Positions 16,728-25,795 of a stretch of DNA of 64,000 nucleotides are shown one piece after another; position 1 is the stretch's first letter; every line of letters begins with the position of its first letter. The notes beneath the pieces were generated by a model. That model ran no database searches. It was not told the DNA's origin and worked only from the letters and a program-made list of their open reading frames with translations. Source of the DNA: Bosea sp. 685 (GTDB taxonomy: Bacteria > Pseudomonadota > Alphaproteobacteria > Rhizobiales > Beijerinckiaceae). The position numbers and the translations under genes were made by a program. Location of the stretch: NCBI RefSeq assembly GCF_031884435.1, contig NZ_CP134779.1, forward strand, positions 5,580,001 to 5,644,000. The letters are read 5' to 3'.

Positions 16728-17363
16728 TCAGGGACGGCGCCAGCCTTCGAAGGCTGTGACGGCCGCCACCAGCATCAGCAGAATCCCGACCGCCCGGCCA
16801 ATCAGGACCGTCGCATTGGGGCGTGCCGCGAGAGCCGTGCGCCCTCCACCGGCCACGACAGCCAGCGAACCATAGACCAGCGCCTGCGTCAGCGCGATGA
16901 TCAGGCTCAAAATGGCTGCCTGGAGCCAGATCCGCCCAGCCTCGGGCTTCAGGAACTGCGGGAACACTGCGAGCATGAACAGATAGGCCTTTGGATTCAA
17001 AAGGTTGGTGAGCGCCCCTTGGCTGAAGATCGTCCAGGCCGTACGCTGCTCGGCAGGCTCGACCCTGCCCAGCGCGGCGCCGTTCCGGACCAGACAAAAG
17101 CCCAGCCAGGCAACATAGGCGGCGCCGAGCAGCAGCATGATGTTGAAAGCGGCCGGCACGAGTTGCAGCACGATGCCAACGCCGAGCACGCCGATGACGA
17201 CGTGGCAGATTCCCGCTGCGATGACACCGCCTGTCGCGACGAATCCGCCGCGACGCCCCCCGGCCAGCGAATTCGCCAGCACGAACGCCATATCCATGCC
17301 CGGCACGATGACGATGCCGAGAACGAGCGAGAAAAACAGCCAGAGATAGCTCGTATCGGACAT
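16728..17363 (-). CDS. LysE/RhtB family amino-acid exporter
   Basis: 211 residues with six hydrophobic helices. Family signatures include FSLVLGIVIVPGMDMAFVLANSLAGGRRGG near the N-terminus (PG in the first helix) and ALTNLLNPKAYLFMLAVFPQF near residue 115, the re-entrant NPK segment. Members export basic or neutral amino acids and homoserine lactones from the cytoplasm. Substrate cannot be predicted. The gene is upstream of fabA on the same strand (120 bases apart). A 51-bp palindrome lies 14 bases upstream of its start. Confidence 0.9.
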   Translation of the reverse strand: MSDTSYLWLFFSLVLGIVIVPGMDMAFVLANSLAGGRRGGFVATGGVIAAGICHVVIGVLGVGIVLQLVPAAFNIMLLLGAAYVAWLGFCLVRNGAALGRVEPAEQRTAWTIFSQGALTNLLNPKAYLFMLAVFPQFLKPEAGRIWLQAAILSLIIALTQALVYGSLAVVAGGGRTALAARPNATVLIGRAVGILLMLVAAVTAFEGWRRP

Positions 17364-17376
17364 GGCGCCGCTCCTA

Positions 17377-17427
17377 AGAGCAGGATGCGAAAAAGTGGGA
17401 ACCGGTTTTTCGCATTGATCCTGCTCT
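17377..17427. repeat. 51-bp dispersed palindromic repeat, copy 2
   Basis: Same element as 8242-8292 (one difference). Here it lies in a divergent promoter region between the LysE exporter and irr, so a simple terminator role does not fit all copies. Confidence 0.85.
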
Positions 17428-17609
17428 AACTCCTTGATGAGAGCCGGAGCATTGCGACGGCGTGCCTCACGAAGCTGTCAGGAGGCGCGCGCCATCCGGA
17501 AAACGGCCCGCAAGCTTGCGGGGCACGGGTTGAAGCCTTACATCAATTATAATCTATTCGTGACGCACCATCCGCGTCAGCCAACCCTATGAAGAGGCCC
17601 GCCCAAGGC

Positions 17610-18074
17610 ATGACCGATCTGATTTCCCAGGACCAGGGCTACGGATCGAGCGCGCGACAAGGCTGCCCGTTCCATGATGTGCGCCAGCGTCTGCGCCGCG
17701 TGGGCTTGCGTCCGACCCGCCAGCGCGTCTCGCTGGGCTGGCTCCTGTTCGCCAAGGGCGACCGGCATGTCAGCGCCGAGATGCTCTATGAGGAGGCGAT
17801 GAAGGCGCGTGTGCCGGTTTCGCTCGCCACCGTCTACAACACGCTGCACCAGTTCACCCAGGCCGGCCTGCTGCGCGAACTCGCGATCGACGGTGCCAAG
17901 ACCTATTTCGACACCGACAACAGCGAGCACCACCATTTCGTGGTGGATGGCGAGAACACGGTGATCGACATCCCGGCCTCGGCGGTCGACGTCGCCGAAT
18001 TGCCCGAGCCGCCCGCGGGTTACGAGATCGCCCGGGTCGATGTCGTGGTGCGCCTGCGCAAGATCGCCAACTGA
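17610..18074 (+). CDS. irr: Iron response regulator Irr (Fur family)
   Basis: 154 residues from the ATG at 17610, which places the GCPFHD motif near residue 18 as in known Irr; an in-frame ATG at 17589 is also possible. The Fur-type winged helix is evident in GLRPTRQRVSLGWLLF and VSLATVYNTLHQFTQAGLL, followed by the HHH triplet (EHHHF) and the C-terminal GYEIARVDVVVRLRK. Irr of Rhizobiales represses or activates iron and haem genes under low iron and is inactivated or degraded by haem binding to the GCP motif. A TATAAT at 17548-17553 may be its -10 box. Confidence 0.95.
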   Translation: MTDLISQDQGYGSSARQGCPFHDVRQRLRRVGLRPTRQRVSLGWLLFAKGDRHVSAEMLYEEAMKARVPVSLATVYNTLHQFTQAGLLRELAIDGAKTYFDTDNSEHHHFVVDGENTVIDIPASAVDVAELPEPPAGYEIARVDVVVRLRKIAN

Positions 18075-18236
18075 GGCGGACGCTTCCGGCCTTCATTCGT
18101 CGGGGCTGAGCCCAGGACGTGGACGCCCGGATCAAGCCCAAGCATGACGGAGAGGGTTCCCCGCCCTCGTCTCGGCAAGAAAGGCGCCTCCAACGTCGTG
18201 GCGCTGTCGAGATTCGCGCGCCTGCGTCCGCGGCCG

Positions 18237-18773
18237 CTAGTCGATCTTCTCATTGGGGTAGACGCCCCAGAGCCGGTCCTGGCGGAGATAGCCCTCGACC
18301 TTGCCGATCCCGACACGGCACCAGGCATTGGCGCAGCTCGTGACATTGGTGATGACGCCTGACTGAAGCTGCGCCACCACGGCCGATTTCTCATCGGCGG
18401 AGGCACGCAAGGTGAAGGTCTCGTCCTTGGCCTTCGACCACGGCGCGACGAGCGCGGTGCGGCGGCCCGACAGCAGGCTGTGCAGGACCCAGCCCTCGGA
18501 GCCATCAGCGTCGCGCACGCGCCGCCAGGTTTCGAATTCGGCGACGATCTCGACCGGCAGGCCGGCGCGCTGATAGACCCAGCGCGTGCGATGTTCCTTG
18601 GAGGGACCTTCGCGCAGATTCACCCGGTCCGATTTCAGGCTGACATAGCGCGGCACCGGCAAACCCGTGACCGACCCAGCCTGCGTATCTTGGGCCAGCG
18701 CGACAGAGCCCCCGCTCATGGCCGCGAACATCGCAAGGCCAAGCCAAACACCGCGCACCGACAAACCCAGCAT
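18237..18773 (-). CDS. Secreted SH3-like domain protein
   Basis: 178 residues from the ATG at 18773, which has GGAG upstream at a good distance. A signal peptide (GVWLGLAMFAAMSGGSVALA) leads to two bacterial SH3-like domains: VNLREGPSKEHRTRWVYQRAGLPVEIV and WVLHSLLSG, then TLRASADEKSAVVAQLQSG with WCRVGIGKVEGYLRQD. Two cysteines (TSCANAWC) may be bonded. Such proteins likely bind peptidoglycan in the periplasm. The gene is divergent from the hydroxyacid dehydrogenase. Confidence 0.85.
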   Translation of the reverse strand: MLGLSVRGVWLGLAMFAAMSGGSVALAQDTQAGSVTGLPVPRYVSLKSDRVNLREGPSKEHRTRWVYQRAGLPVEIVAEFETWRRVRDADGSEGWVLHSLLSGRRTALVAPWSKAKDETFTLRASADEKSAVVAQLQSGVITNVTSCANAWCRVGIGKVEGYLRQDRLWGVYPNEKID

Positions 18774-18974
18774 CCGTCCAATCTCCGTCCCACAACAAGA
18801 CCTGCCCGCCGGACACATCCGGCGAAGGGCCATGTTGTCATCCGCCGCGCCGCCACTTAGACAACGAGGCAAGCACGCGCGGTCACGCCACCCCTCATTC
18901 CTGAAGCCCTGCGGTTAATGGCGGGTTGAGGCCAAAAGGCGGCGAAGCACTGGCGAGCGCCGGAGGAGGCGTCC

Positions 18975-19970
18975 ATGACGAAGAAAAAACCGCTGGTCGT
19001 CGTGACACGCAAGCTCCCTGCCGTGGTCGAAACGCGCATGCGCGAGCTGTTCGACGCCCGTCTCAACATCGACGACACCCCGATGAGCCAGGCCGCACTG
19101 GTCGAGGCGGTCAAGACCGCCGATGTGCTGGTGCCGACCGTGACCGACCGGATCGATGCCGGAATCATCGCCCAGGCCGGCGACCAGCTCAGGCTGATCG
19201 CGAATTTCGGCAACGGCGTCGATAACATCGACGTGACCAGCGCGGTGCAGCGCGGCATCACCGTGACCAACACGCCTGGCGTGCTGACCGACGACACCGC
19301 CGATATGACGATCGCGCTGATTCTCGCCGTGGCCCGGCGCATCGCCGAGGGCGCGCGCGTCATCCCCGACGACGAATGGGCCGGCTGGTCGCCGACCTGG
19401 ATGCTCGGCCGCCGCATCACCGGCAAACGGCTCGGCATCGTCGGCATGGGCCGCATCGGCCAGGCGGTCGCGCGTCGCGCCGCCGCCTTCGGCCTCTCGA
19501 TCCATTATCACAACCGCCGCCGGCTCGACGCCCGCATCGAGGAGAAGCTCGACGCGACCTATTGGGATTCGCTCGACCAGATGCTGGCGCGGATGGACAT
19601 CGTCTCGGTCAACTGCCCGCATACGCCGGCGACCTATCACCTGCTCTCGGCCCGCCGATTGAAGCTGATGAAGCCCGACGCGATCCTGGTGAACACGGCG
19701 CGCGGCGAGATCGTCGATGAGACCGCGCTCGCGCGCATGCTGGAGGCCGGAGAGCTCGCCGGGGCGGGGCTCGACGTCTTCGAGAGCGAGCCCGCGGTCA
19801 ATCCGCGCCTGCTCAGGCTCGCCCGCCAGCACCGCATCGTGGTGCTGCCCCATATGGGCTCGGCCACGCATGAGGGCCGCGCCGATATGGGCGAGAAGGT
19901 CATCGTTAACATCAAGACCTTCATGGACGGGCACAAGCCGCCGGACCGCGTCCTGCCGAGCATGCTGTGA
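18975..19970 (+). CDS. D-2-hydroxyacid dehydrogenase (glyoxylate reductase / D-glycerate dehydrogenase type)
   Basis: 331 residues with an AGGAGG site upstream. The NAD(P) fold is shown by GIVGMGRIGQAVARRA near residue 155, then the catalytic arginine region NTARGEIVDE, the glutamate in AGAGLDVFESEP and the histidine in LPHMGSAT. The HNRRR stretch after the second strand suggests preference for NADPH. Family enzymes reduce glyoxylate or hydroxypyruvate in the cytoplasm. It stands alone, divergent from the SH3 protein, with a ribosome site and no overlapping genes. Confidence 0.92.
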   Translation: MTKKKPLVVVTRKLPAVVETRMRELFDARLNIDDTPMSQAALVEAVKTADVLVPTVTDRIDAGIIAQAGDQLRLIANFGNGVDNIDVTSAVQRGITVTNTPGVLTDDTADMTIALILAVARRIAEGARVIPDDEWAGWSPTWMLGRRITGKRLGIVGMGRIGQAVARRAAAFGLSIHYHNRRRLDARIEEKLDATYWDSLDQMLARMDIVSVNCPHTPATYHLLSARRLKLMKPDAILVNTARGEIVDETALARMLEAGELAGAGLDVFESEPAVNPRLLRLARQHRIVVLPHMGSATHEGRADMGEKVIVNIKTFMDGHKPPDRVLPSML

Positions 19971-20009
19971 GATAGCAGAAGACCGGCGTCGCCCTCTGCG
20001 CGCGCCTTC

Positions 20010-20690
20010 TCAGGCCGCGGCCGGCGCGCCAAGGCCGGCCACAATATCGGGCCAGAGCCCGAAATCATCGATGACCTGCACGGCGCCCGCTTCGCTCAGG
20101 CGGGCCGCGCTGCGTTGCTTGTCGTGCGAGACGCCGGTGAAGCCGATGACGGTCATCCCGGCGGCCCGCGCCGCCAGCACGCCCGGCACGGAATCCTCGA
20201 TCACGAGGCAATTGCGCGGCGCAACCCCCATCTGATCGCTCGCGAACAGGAAAACATCGGGATGGGGCTTGCCGCGGGCGACCTGCGAAGCCGAGAAGAT
20301 ATGAGGGTCGAACAGGTCGACGAGACCGGCAATGCCGAGGTTGCGCCGCAACGGGGCCAGGCTCGTCGACGACGCAACGCAGCGCAGGCCGCCGATCGCA
20401 GCCACCGCCTCGCGAACGCCCGGCAGGGCGCGCACCTCATTTTCGAGCCGCAGCGCGACGGCCTCCTCGATCCTCGTCTCGAAATCGGCCGGCAGCGCGC
20501 GGCCATGTGCGGCCTCGATGATCTTGACGCCGTCCGACCACGGAATGCCGACGATCTGGTCGACATAATGGTCGAGGGTCCATTGCGTCAGGCCGAGCGC
20601 ATGGCAGGCAGCGAGGCTGACCTCGCCATAAAGTGTCTCGGTATCGATGAGCGTGCCATCGCAGTCATAGATGATCAGATCGAAGCCCAT
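20010..20690 (-). CDS. HAD-superfamily hydrolase, phosphoglycolate phosphatase/beta-PGM-like
   Basis: 226 residues. Motif I is DCDGTLIDTE near residue 9 (the nucleophile Asp), motif II CVASSTS near 105, motif III with Lys in ARGKPHPDVFLFA, and motif IV VIEDSVPGVLAARAAGM. The cap is helical, so it belongs to HAD subfamily I. Members dephosphorylate small phosphorylated sugars or nucleotides in the cytoplasm; substrate is not predictable. It is transcribed with, and 14 bases downstream of, the NDUFA9-like gene. Confidence 0.92.
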   Translation of the reverse strand: MGFDLIIYDCDGTLIDTETLYGEVSLAACHALGLTQWTLDHYVDQIVGIPWSDGVKIIEAAHGRALPADFETRIEEAVALRLENEVRALPGVREAVAAIGGLRCVASSTSLAPLRRNLGIAGLVDLFDPHIFSASQVARGKPHPDVFLFASDQMGVAPRNCLVIEDSVPGVLAARAAGMTVIGFTGVSHDKQRSAARLSEAGAVQVIDDFGLWPDIVAGLGAPAAA

Positions 20691-20704
20691 CGTCGCAACA
20701 AACC

Positions 20705-21724
20705 TCAGCCCGCGCGCGCCGCGTCGAACTGACCGGTCTTGCGGAAGCGCCAGAGATAGGACGGCACCACGGCCTCGACCGAACTCGGCGCAATGCCGAG
20801 CCCGGCGAAATCGCGCCCCTCCGCCTTCGCCGCGTGGGAGACGACATTGTCGCTCTCCAGCAGCGTGACCTGATCACGGGTCAGCTTCAGTTCGTTCGGC
20901 AAGAGCCCGAGCGTCAGCATGTCGACGATCTCGATGAGGCGCGCCTGCAGCCGCGCCAGCGGGAATGGCAGCGAGACCAGCAGGCGCTTGCGGCCGGTGA
21001 CCTCGCAGATATAGGCGACGAGCTCCCTGAAGCTCTTCACCTCGGGGCCACCCAATTCGTAGATGCGCCCGCCAGCGACCGCACCATCGACGGCCCGGGC
21101 GATCGCTTCCGCAACATCGCCGACGAAGGCCGGCTGGAATTTCGTCTCGCCACCGCCGACCAGCGGCAGCACGGGCAGCATCCGGGCGAGCGCGGCGAAG
21201 CGGTTGAAGAAACCATCCTCGGGTCCGAACATGATCGAAGGCCGCAGCACGACCGCGCCAGGCACGAGTGCAAGGAGCGCAGCCTCGCCCTCGGCCTTGC
21301 TGCGGCCATAGCTCGACTTCGAATCCTTGCTGGCGCCGATCGCCGAAATCTGGACCAGCCGCGGGACGCCCAGCGCCGCGCAAGCCTGGGCGATAGCGCG
21401 TGCACCATTGGCATGGACACCGGCAAAGCTCTGGCGGCCGCTCTCCTGCAGGATGCCGACCAGGTTGACGACGGCGTCCGCCCCCTTGATCGCGGCCGCG
21501 ACAGAATCGGGATAGCGCAGATTGGCCTGCACCGCGTGGATCTGGCCGACGGTGCCGAGCGGCTGCAGGAAGCCGGCGAGATCGGGCCGGCGCACCGCGA
21601 CGCGCACGCGGTAGCCGCGCTTGACGAGGGCGCGCACGACATGGCGCCCGACGAAACCCGAACCACCGAAGACCGTGACGAGCTGCTGGCTCGGAGGGGA
21701 CAGATCGTTCGCCATGCTCGTCAT
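20705..21724 (-). CDS. NDUFA9-like atypical SDR (complex I accessory subunit family)
   Basis: 339 residues (an alternative ATG at 21715). The Rossmann start TVFGGSGFVGRHVVRALVKRGYRVRVAVRR carries the GxxGxxG motif, followed by DAVVNLVGIL, and YGRSKAEGE takes the place of the YxxxK site. This pattern is that of the NAD(P)-binding family containing mitochondrial NDUFA9, widespread in alphaproteobacteria. Members often stabilise respiratory complex I or act as NAD(P)H sensors. The HAD phosphatase follows on the same strand. Confidence 0.88.
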   Translation of the reverse strand: MTSMANDLSPPSQQLVTVFGGSGFVGRHVVRALVKRGYRVRVAVRRPDLAGFLQPLGTVGQIHAVQANLRYPDSVAAAIKGADAVVNLVGILQESGRQSFAGVHANGARAIAQACAALGVPRLVQISAIGASKDSKSSYGRSKAEGEAALLALVPGAVVLRPSIMFGPEDGFFNRFAALARMLPVLPLVGGGETKFQPAFVGDVAEAIARAVDGAVAGGRIYELGGPEVKSFRELVAYICEVTGRKRLLVSLPFPLARLQARLIEIVDMLTLGLLPNELKLTRDQVTLLESDNVVSHAAKAEGRDFAGLGIAPSSVEAVVPSYLWRFRKTGQFDAARAG

Positions 21725-22097
21725 GCCTCATGCGCGTTGGTTGGAACGCTCCTAAAGCATTTCGCCCCGATCTGGAAAGGCGGTTTGGGACGCAGCCTGC
21801 AGGAATCGAGCATGACAAGGGAATCGAGCGCGACAAGGGCACGGAGCGCGACAAGGGCCCGGACGAACTCTGCGAAGGCAACGGCCGGAGCTTGAAACAT
21901 CCTTGCAGCGCCCGGGCCGGCTCGCTCGAACCGTCCTCACGAAATCGCTGCCCTGTCGAGGGCAGGCAGCGCCTTGAAAATGGGCAGCTTTCCGGCTTTT
22001 TTGTTCCTCTTTGAGGGCAAGATTAACTCGGCCTTCAATCACCCCCCGCTAAAACACACGAAATTTGTCGATATTGCGCGATTGGCCAGGGGATAAG
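21725..22097. other. Intergenic region with 18-bp tandem repeats
   Basis: 373 bases between divergent genes (NDUFA9-like and chemoreceptor). A triplicate 18-bp repeat lies at 21803-21856. The AT-rich stretch 22015-22075 before the chemoreceptor is a likely promoter zone. No gene is supported. Confidence 0.6.
21803..21856. repeat. Three 18-bp tandem repeats
   Basis: Units GAATCGAGCATGACAAGG, GAATCGAGCGCGACAAGG and GCACGGAGCGCGACAAGG follow each other without gaps. They lie in non-coding sequence. Confidence 0.85.
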
Positions 22098-24251
22098 ATG
22101 AAATCAATTCGGGTCAAAATTCTCGGTCTGATCGGCATTGTCGCCTTCGGCGCCATCATCGCACTGGCCAGCGCTCTCGTGGCGATTTCCAGCCTCGAGA
22201 CGATGAATCTGCGCGTCTCTCGCCAGAATGACACGATGCTGGCGACGGAGCGGCTCAATGTCGCAATCAACCAGCTCAGTGAGGATTCCCGGCTGGCCTA
22301 TATGTCGCGCAACCCCCATGAGGCGAAGCTCGCCGCCACGGCCATGGAGAAGGGGTTGGGCAAGGTCGACGACCGGCTCAAGATTCTCCTGAAGACCATT
22401 CCCGGGACTGAGCAATCGCGGACTGAAAAGATCAGCAAGCTGATCGAGGAATTCGTCGCCAACCGGGTCGAGACGATCCGCCTGGTTCAGGAGGTGTCGG
22501 GGCGAGCCGCCGACGCCTGGGGCAATGGCGACGCCAGCCGGCGCAATCGCGCTGCCCTGATGGAGGAATTGGCCACGTTCAGCCAGGCCAATGAGGAAAC
22601 CAGCGACGCCATCGAGGCCGAGACAGCGGCCTTCGCCTCGAAGCTGCGCATCATCTTGCCTGTCGCCCTGCTTCTACTGCTGGGCGCCTCGATTGCCGGC
22701 GCCCTGGCGTTTTCGCGGCGCGCCATCATCAAGCCGCTGATCGATCTCAGCGGGGTGATGCAGCGCCTGACCGCCGGCGACACCAAGGTCGATGTGCCCC
22801 ATGTCGCACGCCAGGACGAGGTCGGCGCCATGGCGCGCGCCGTCTCGGTGCTGCGCGAAAGTACGGAGAAGGTCGCGGCGTTTCAGGAGCAGGAGCGCGA
22901 ATCGGCCGCGGCACGGTTGCGGGCGGCGGAATCGATGGCTTCCGTCGTCTCTGATGTCGGCGAGGTTGTCGCGGCTGCGGCGTCGGGCGATTTCTCGGCG
23001 CGGCTCGAGATCGAGCATGCCGATGCGCAGATGCAGAAGCTGGTGGCGGGGATCAACGAGATCAATGCGGTGGTTGATTCAGCCACATCCGAATTCGCGG
23101 CCGCCCTGCAGGCAGTTGCGGGCGGCGACCTGACCGCCCGGATCGAGACCGCCTATCGCGGCAAGTTCGCCGAGCTCAAGGGCGCGATCAACGAGACGGT
23201 CGACCGCCTGTCCTCGACGGTGCGCACGATCCAGACGACCTCGGCGGATGTGGGCTTGGCCGCACGCGAGATCACCATGGGCGCCGATGATCTCTCGAAG
23301 CGCACGGAAGAACAGGCGAGCTCGCTGGAGGAAACCGCGGCCACGACCGAGGAGCTCGCAGCCTCGGTGAAAGCCTCGGCCCAGGCCTCGAAGCAGGCAG
23401 CCGCGATCGCGACCGAGGCGATGCAGGCGGCCCAAAGCGGCGGCACGATCGCAACTGAAGCCGTGGCTGCAATGGCGCGCATCGAGAGCGCCTCGCAGAA
23501 GATCTCCGACATCATCCGGGTGATCGACGACATCGCCTTCCAGACCAATCTGCTGGCGCTGAACGCGGCGGTGGAAGCGGCACGCGCCGGCGATGCCGGC
23601 AAGGGCTTTGCTGTCGTGGCCTCGGAAGTGCGCACATTGGCGCAGCGCTCGGGCGCCGCTGCCAAGGACATCTCCGGCCTGATCTCGTCTTCGAACCAGG
23701 AGGTCGGCGAGGGCGTCAAGCTGGTGCGCCAGGCCGGCGACGCCCTGACCCAGATCCTGGCCGCCTCGCAAAAGGTCGCGGCCACCATCGCCGAGATCTC
23801 GGCGGCGTCTGGCGAGCAGGCCAACGGCATCGACGAGATGAGCCAGGCTGTCGCCCATCTCGACGAGATGACGCAGGCCAATGCCGCACTGGCCGAACAG
23901 AGCGCGGCGTCGGCCGGTTCGCTCTCGGGCCGCATCGTCCAGCTCAACGACCTCGTCGCCGCCTTCAGGACGGGGCCTGAGGGCGCAGCTGCCTCATCGG
24001 CCAGCTACGCCCCGGCTTCGGTGAGGGCTGAGCCCCCAGCGTCGCGCCAGGCCACCAGGACAAGCCCTGGCACGGCCTCGGAGCCGGAGCGCCTGCGCAA
24101 GCTCGCCGAGGCTGCCTTTGGGCAGACCAGGGCGGCGACGCCGGAGAAACCCACCCAGGCCAGGCCCGTTCCCGCCCCGGCGCGCGCCTCCGCACCAGCC
24201 AAACGTGCCGTCAACGGCCGCGCCAATGACGCCGGGTGGGAGGAGTTCTGA
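22098..24251 (+). CDS. Methyl-accepting chemotaxis protein
   Basis: 717 residues from the ATG at 22098 (AGGGGATAAG upstream). Order: first membrane helix at about 6-30; periplasmic four-helix sensor domain to about 182; second helix ([21 protein letters not shown]) near 185-207; HAMP at 208-260, with a second HAMP-like segment to about 380; then the cytoplasmic signalling hairpin, whose tip holds [18 protein letters not shown] near residue 480. The C-terminal linker is rich in proline and alanine and ends in GWEEF, which fits the xWxxF pentapeptide that tethers CheR/CheB. The ligand is unknown. It is monocistronic. Confidence 0.96.
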   Translation: MKSIRVKILGLIGIVAFGAIIALASALVAISSLETMNLRVSRQNDTMLATERLNVAINQLSEDSRLAYMSRNPHEAKLAATAMEKGLGKVDDRLKILLKTIPGTEQSRTEKISKLIEEFVANRVETIRLVQEVSGRAADAWGNGDASRRNRAALMEELATFSQANEETSDAIEAETAAFASKLRIILPVALLLLLGASIAGALAFSRRAIIKPLIDLSGVMQRLTAGDTKVDVPHVARQDEVGAMARAVSVLRESTEKVAAFQEQERESAAARLRAAESMASVVSDVGEVVAAAASGDFSARLEIEHADAQMQKLVAGINEINAVVDSATSEFAAALQAVAGGDLTARIETAYRGKFAELKGAINETVDRLSSTVRTIQTTSADVGLAAREITMGADDLSKRTEEQASSLEETAATTEELAASVKASAQASKQAAAIATEAMQAAQSGGTIATEAVAAMARIESASQKISDIIRVIDDIAFQTNLLALNAAVEAARAGDAGKGFAVVASEVRTLAQRSGAAAKDISGLISSSNQEVGEGVKLVRQAGDALTQILAASQKVAATIAEISAASGEQANGIDEMSQAVAHLDEMTQANAALAEQSAASAGSLSGRIVQLNDLVAAFRTGPEGAAASSASYAPASVRAEPPASRQATRTSPGTASEPERLRKLAEAAFGQTRAATPEKPTQARPVPAPARASAPAKRAVNGRANDAGWEEF

Positions 24252-24363
24252 GCGGCGAAACCGCGCCCTCAGGCCCCGCCCAAATTCTTCCGTCAACGAA
24301 ACGACATGAATGTCGATCTATGCGTTGACAGGACCATCCGGCCCCCGTAAACGAACCGCCGTT

Positions 24364-24450
24364 GCCCAGGTGGCGGAATTGGTAGACGCACCAGCTTCAG
24401 GTGCTGGCGCTCGCAAGGGCGTGGAGGTTCGAGTCCTCTCCTGGGCACCA
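24364..24450 (+). tRNA. tRNA-Leu (anticodon CAG)
   Basis: 87 bases with acceptor stem GCCCAGG/CCTGGGC, discriminator A and encoded CCA. The anticodon stem CCAGC/GCTGG encloses loop TTCAGGT, giving anticodon CAG. The long variable arm is typical of a class II tRNA, and GGTTCGAGTCC forms the T arm. Its 3' end forms one half of a 19-bp direct repeat (24435-24453 and 28674-28692) and so appears to have been an integration target. Confidence 0.97.
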
Positions 24451-24453
24451 CTC
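24435..24453 (+). repeat. attL-type direct repeat at the tRNA-Leu 3' end
   Basis: CCTCTCCTGGGCACCACTC, identical to 28674-28692. It covers the 3' end of the tRNA gene, the usual target of tyrosine integrases, and is followed at once by an integrase fragment. Confidence 0.85.
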
Positions 24454-24536
24454 AGCTACCAGAGTGGTGGTTTGTCAGCGCCTTAGCTGATATCAATGGC
24501 TTGTGGACGCCCGAGTGATACAAACGGGTGATCCAC

Positions 24537-24677
24537 ATGGTCCTGAGTATGACGCGGCCATACAAGCTTCCCAAGACGGGCGTCTACTGGTTCCGCAAGG
24601 CCGTACCGAGCGGCGCTGGCCGCGATGCGTTTCAGCCATTGGCACGATCGCAGGCGGCTCGACAGGCCGGTTGGTAG
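24537..24677 (+). pseudogene. Tyrosine integrase, N-terminal stump
   Basis: 46 codons from the ATG at 24537 to a TAG at 24675. The residues RPYKLPKTGVYWFRKAVPS are the typical N-terminus of phage-type integrases that act on tRNA genes (DUF6538-like arm domain). The rest of the protein, including the catalytic domain, is absent. It lies 86 bases after the tRNA, in the position expected for the integrase of the island, so the island could not move by itself now. Confidence 0.75.
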
Positions 24678-24768
24678 ACGGCAGGCTCGCTGCTTCGTCC
24701 GCGTCGATCGCATTCTCCGGCGAAGCATGATCACCGACCTTCGGACGCTACCGTGTCTTGATGACGCG

Positions 24769-25419
24769 CTATGCCGCTGAGCGACCCTCAGTGACACCCA
24801 CCGCTTTGCGCCGCCAAACCCGAGGAAGAACGAACATCCAGAGGATAGCGAGGGCCGTCCAGACGAAGGGCTGAGCCCGCCCTCTCGCCGCTTCCTCCAG
24901 CGCCATCTGTACGCGGAAACCGTCCTTCAGCGACAACTGCAGAGTGTCCTTCCCCATACTTTGGAGACACGTGTCGTCAGTGGTCTTCTTGGGTGTGCGT
25001 ATCCCTACGATCCGAGCCGAAGCGCGGCTGATCGTGTAGGTGTAACTGACACACTGAGCAGAGGTGGTGAAGATGATCGTGTCGTTCGTCCACCTCGCAA
25101 CTTCGTAGTAGTCCATATCCACGGTCAGAGTGCCTCCGAAGGACACTTCAGCGGTCGCCGATCGGCACGCGCTCTCCGCGCGAAAGCACCTCAACTCTGT
25201 GTACTGGAGGGGAAATGCCTGTTTTTCATTCTCGATTACCCAGGTTCCAGAAGCTGAAACCAGTCCGGCATCCCAGGAGTTGTCGGACACCTTGCCGCCC
25301 ATTCGGATGTTCACCGGCACCTGAGTGCCGACATAGACAAACATCGTAGAAAAGACAGCTACAGTCCCCGCGAAACCCACGAGTAACCAGCCAAAAACCC
25401 TTGGAAGAACCCTGAACAT
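24769..25419 (-). CDS. Membrane-anchored protein of unknown function (island cargo)
   Basis: 216 residues. There is a membrane helix at the N-terminus (VFGWLLVGFAGTVAVFSTMFVYVG), a beta-rich domain of about 145 residues with four cysteines (two in LRCFRAESACR, then AQCVSYTY and DTCLQSMG), and a second helix near the end (FVWTALAILWMFVLPRVW). The topology suggests an outside domain held at both ends. Two disulphides are plausible. No family is recognised. It lies inside the tRNA-Leu island. Confidence 0.6.
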   Translation of the reverse strand: MFRVLPRVFGWLLVGFAGTVAVFSTMFVYVGTQVPVNIRMGGKVSDNSWDAGLVSASGTWVIENEKQAFPLQYTELRCFRAESACRSATAEVSFGGTLTVDMDYYEVARWTNDTIIFTTSAQCVSYTYTISRASARIVGIRTPKKTTDDTCLQSMGKDTLQLSLKDGFRVQMALEEAARGRAQPFVWTALAILWMFVLPRVWRRKAVGVTEGRSAA

Positions 25420-25524
25420 TCGATCCCCCGCTCATGACGGGAGAGACGCTACCACGAATGTTTGAGTTCCATAGGTCAGCAGCGCGTCGTCCCACTATGC
25501 CCTGGCCCAGATCTACCGCAAGAC

Positions 25525-25728
25525 AGTGTCGAGATCGTGCGGCGGAGCGACCTGGCCAAGTTCGTGGTCCTGCCCAAACGATGGATCGTCGAACGCACCA
25601 TCGCCTGGTTGAACCGCTGCCGACGCCTGAGCAAGGATTGGGAGTGCCTCAACCAGAACGCGCTGGCATTCCTCCGTTGGGCATCAGTTCGCCAGATGCT
25701 GCGAAGACTTTGCAAAGAACCGAAATGA
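25525..25728 (+). pseudogene. IS5-family transposase, C-terminal fragment
   Basis: The residues [20 protein letters not shown], then [11 protein letters not shown] and [17 protein letters not shown], are the characteristic end of IS5/IS427-group DDE transposases (the last catalytic Glu is in WIVERT). Only about 67 codons remain. The N-terminal part with the first two Asp residues is missing, and no terminal inverted repeats were found on either side. Confidence 0.85.
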
Positions 25729-25795
25729 TCTGGGACCGACACTTAGACATCGCAGCTCCTCAGGCCCAAGGCTCAGTGGAAGGACACAACACCAC

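Noticed and set aside
18100..18150. Possible dispersed repeat (GGATCAAGCCCAAGCATGACGG) after irr
   Set aside because: It resembles repeats seen in related genomes, but only one copy is present in this window, so it cannot be supported here.
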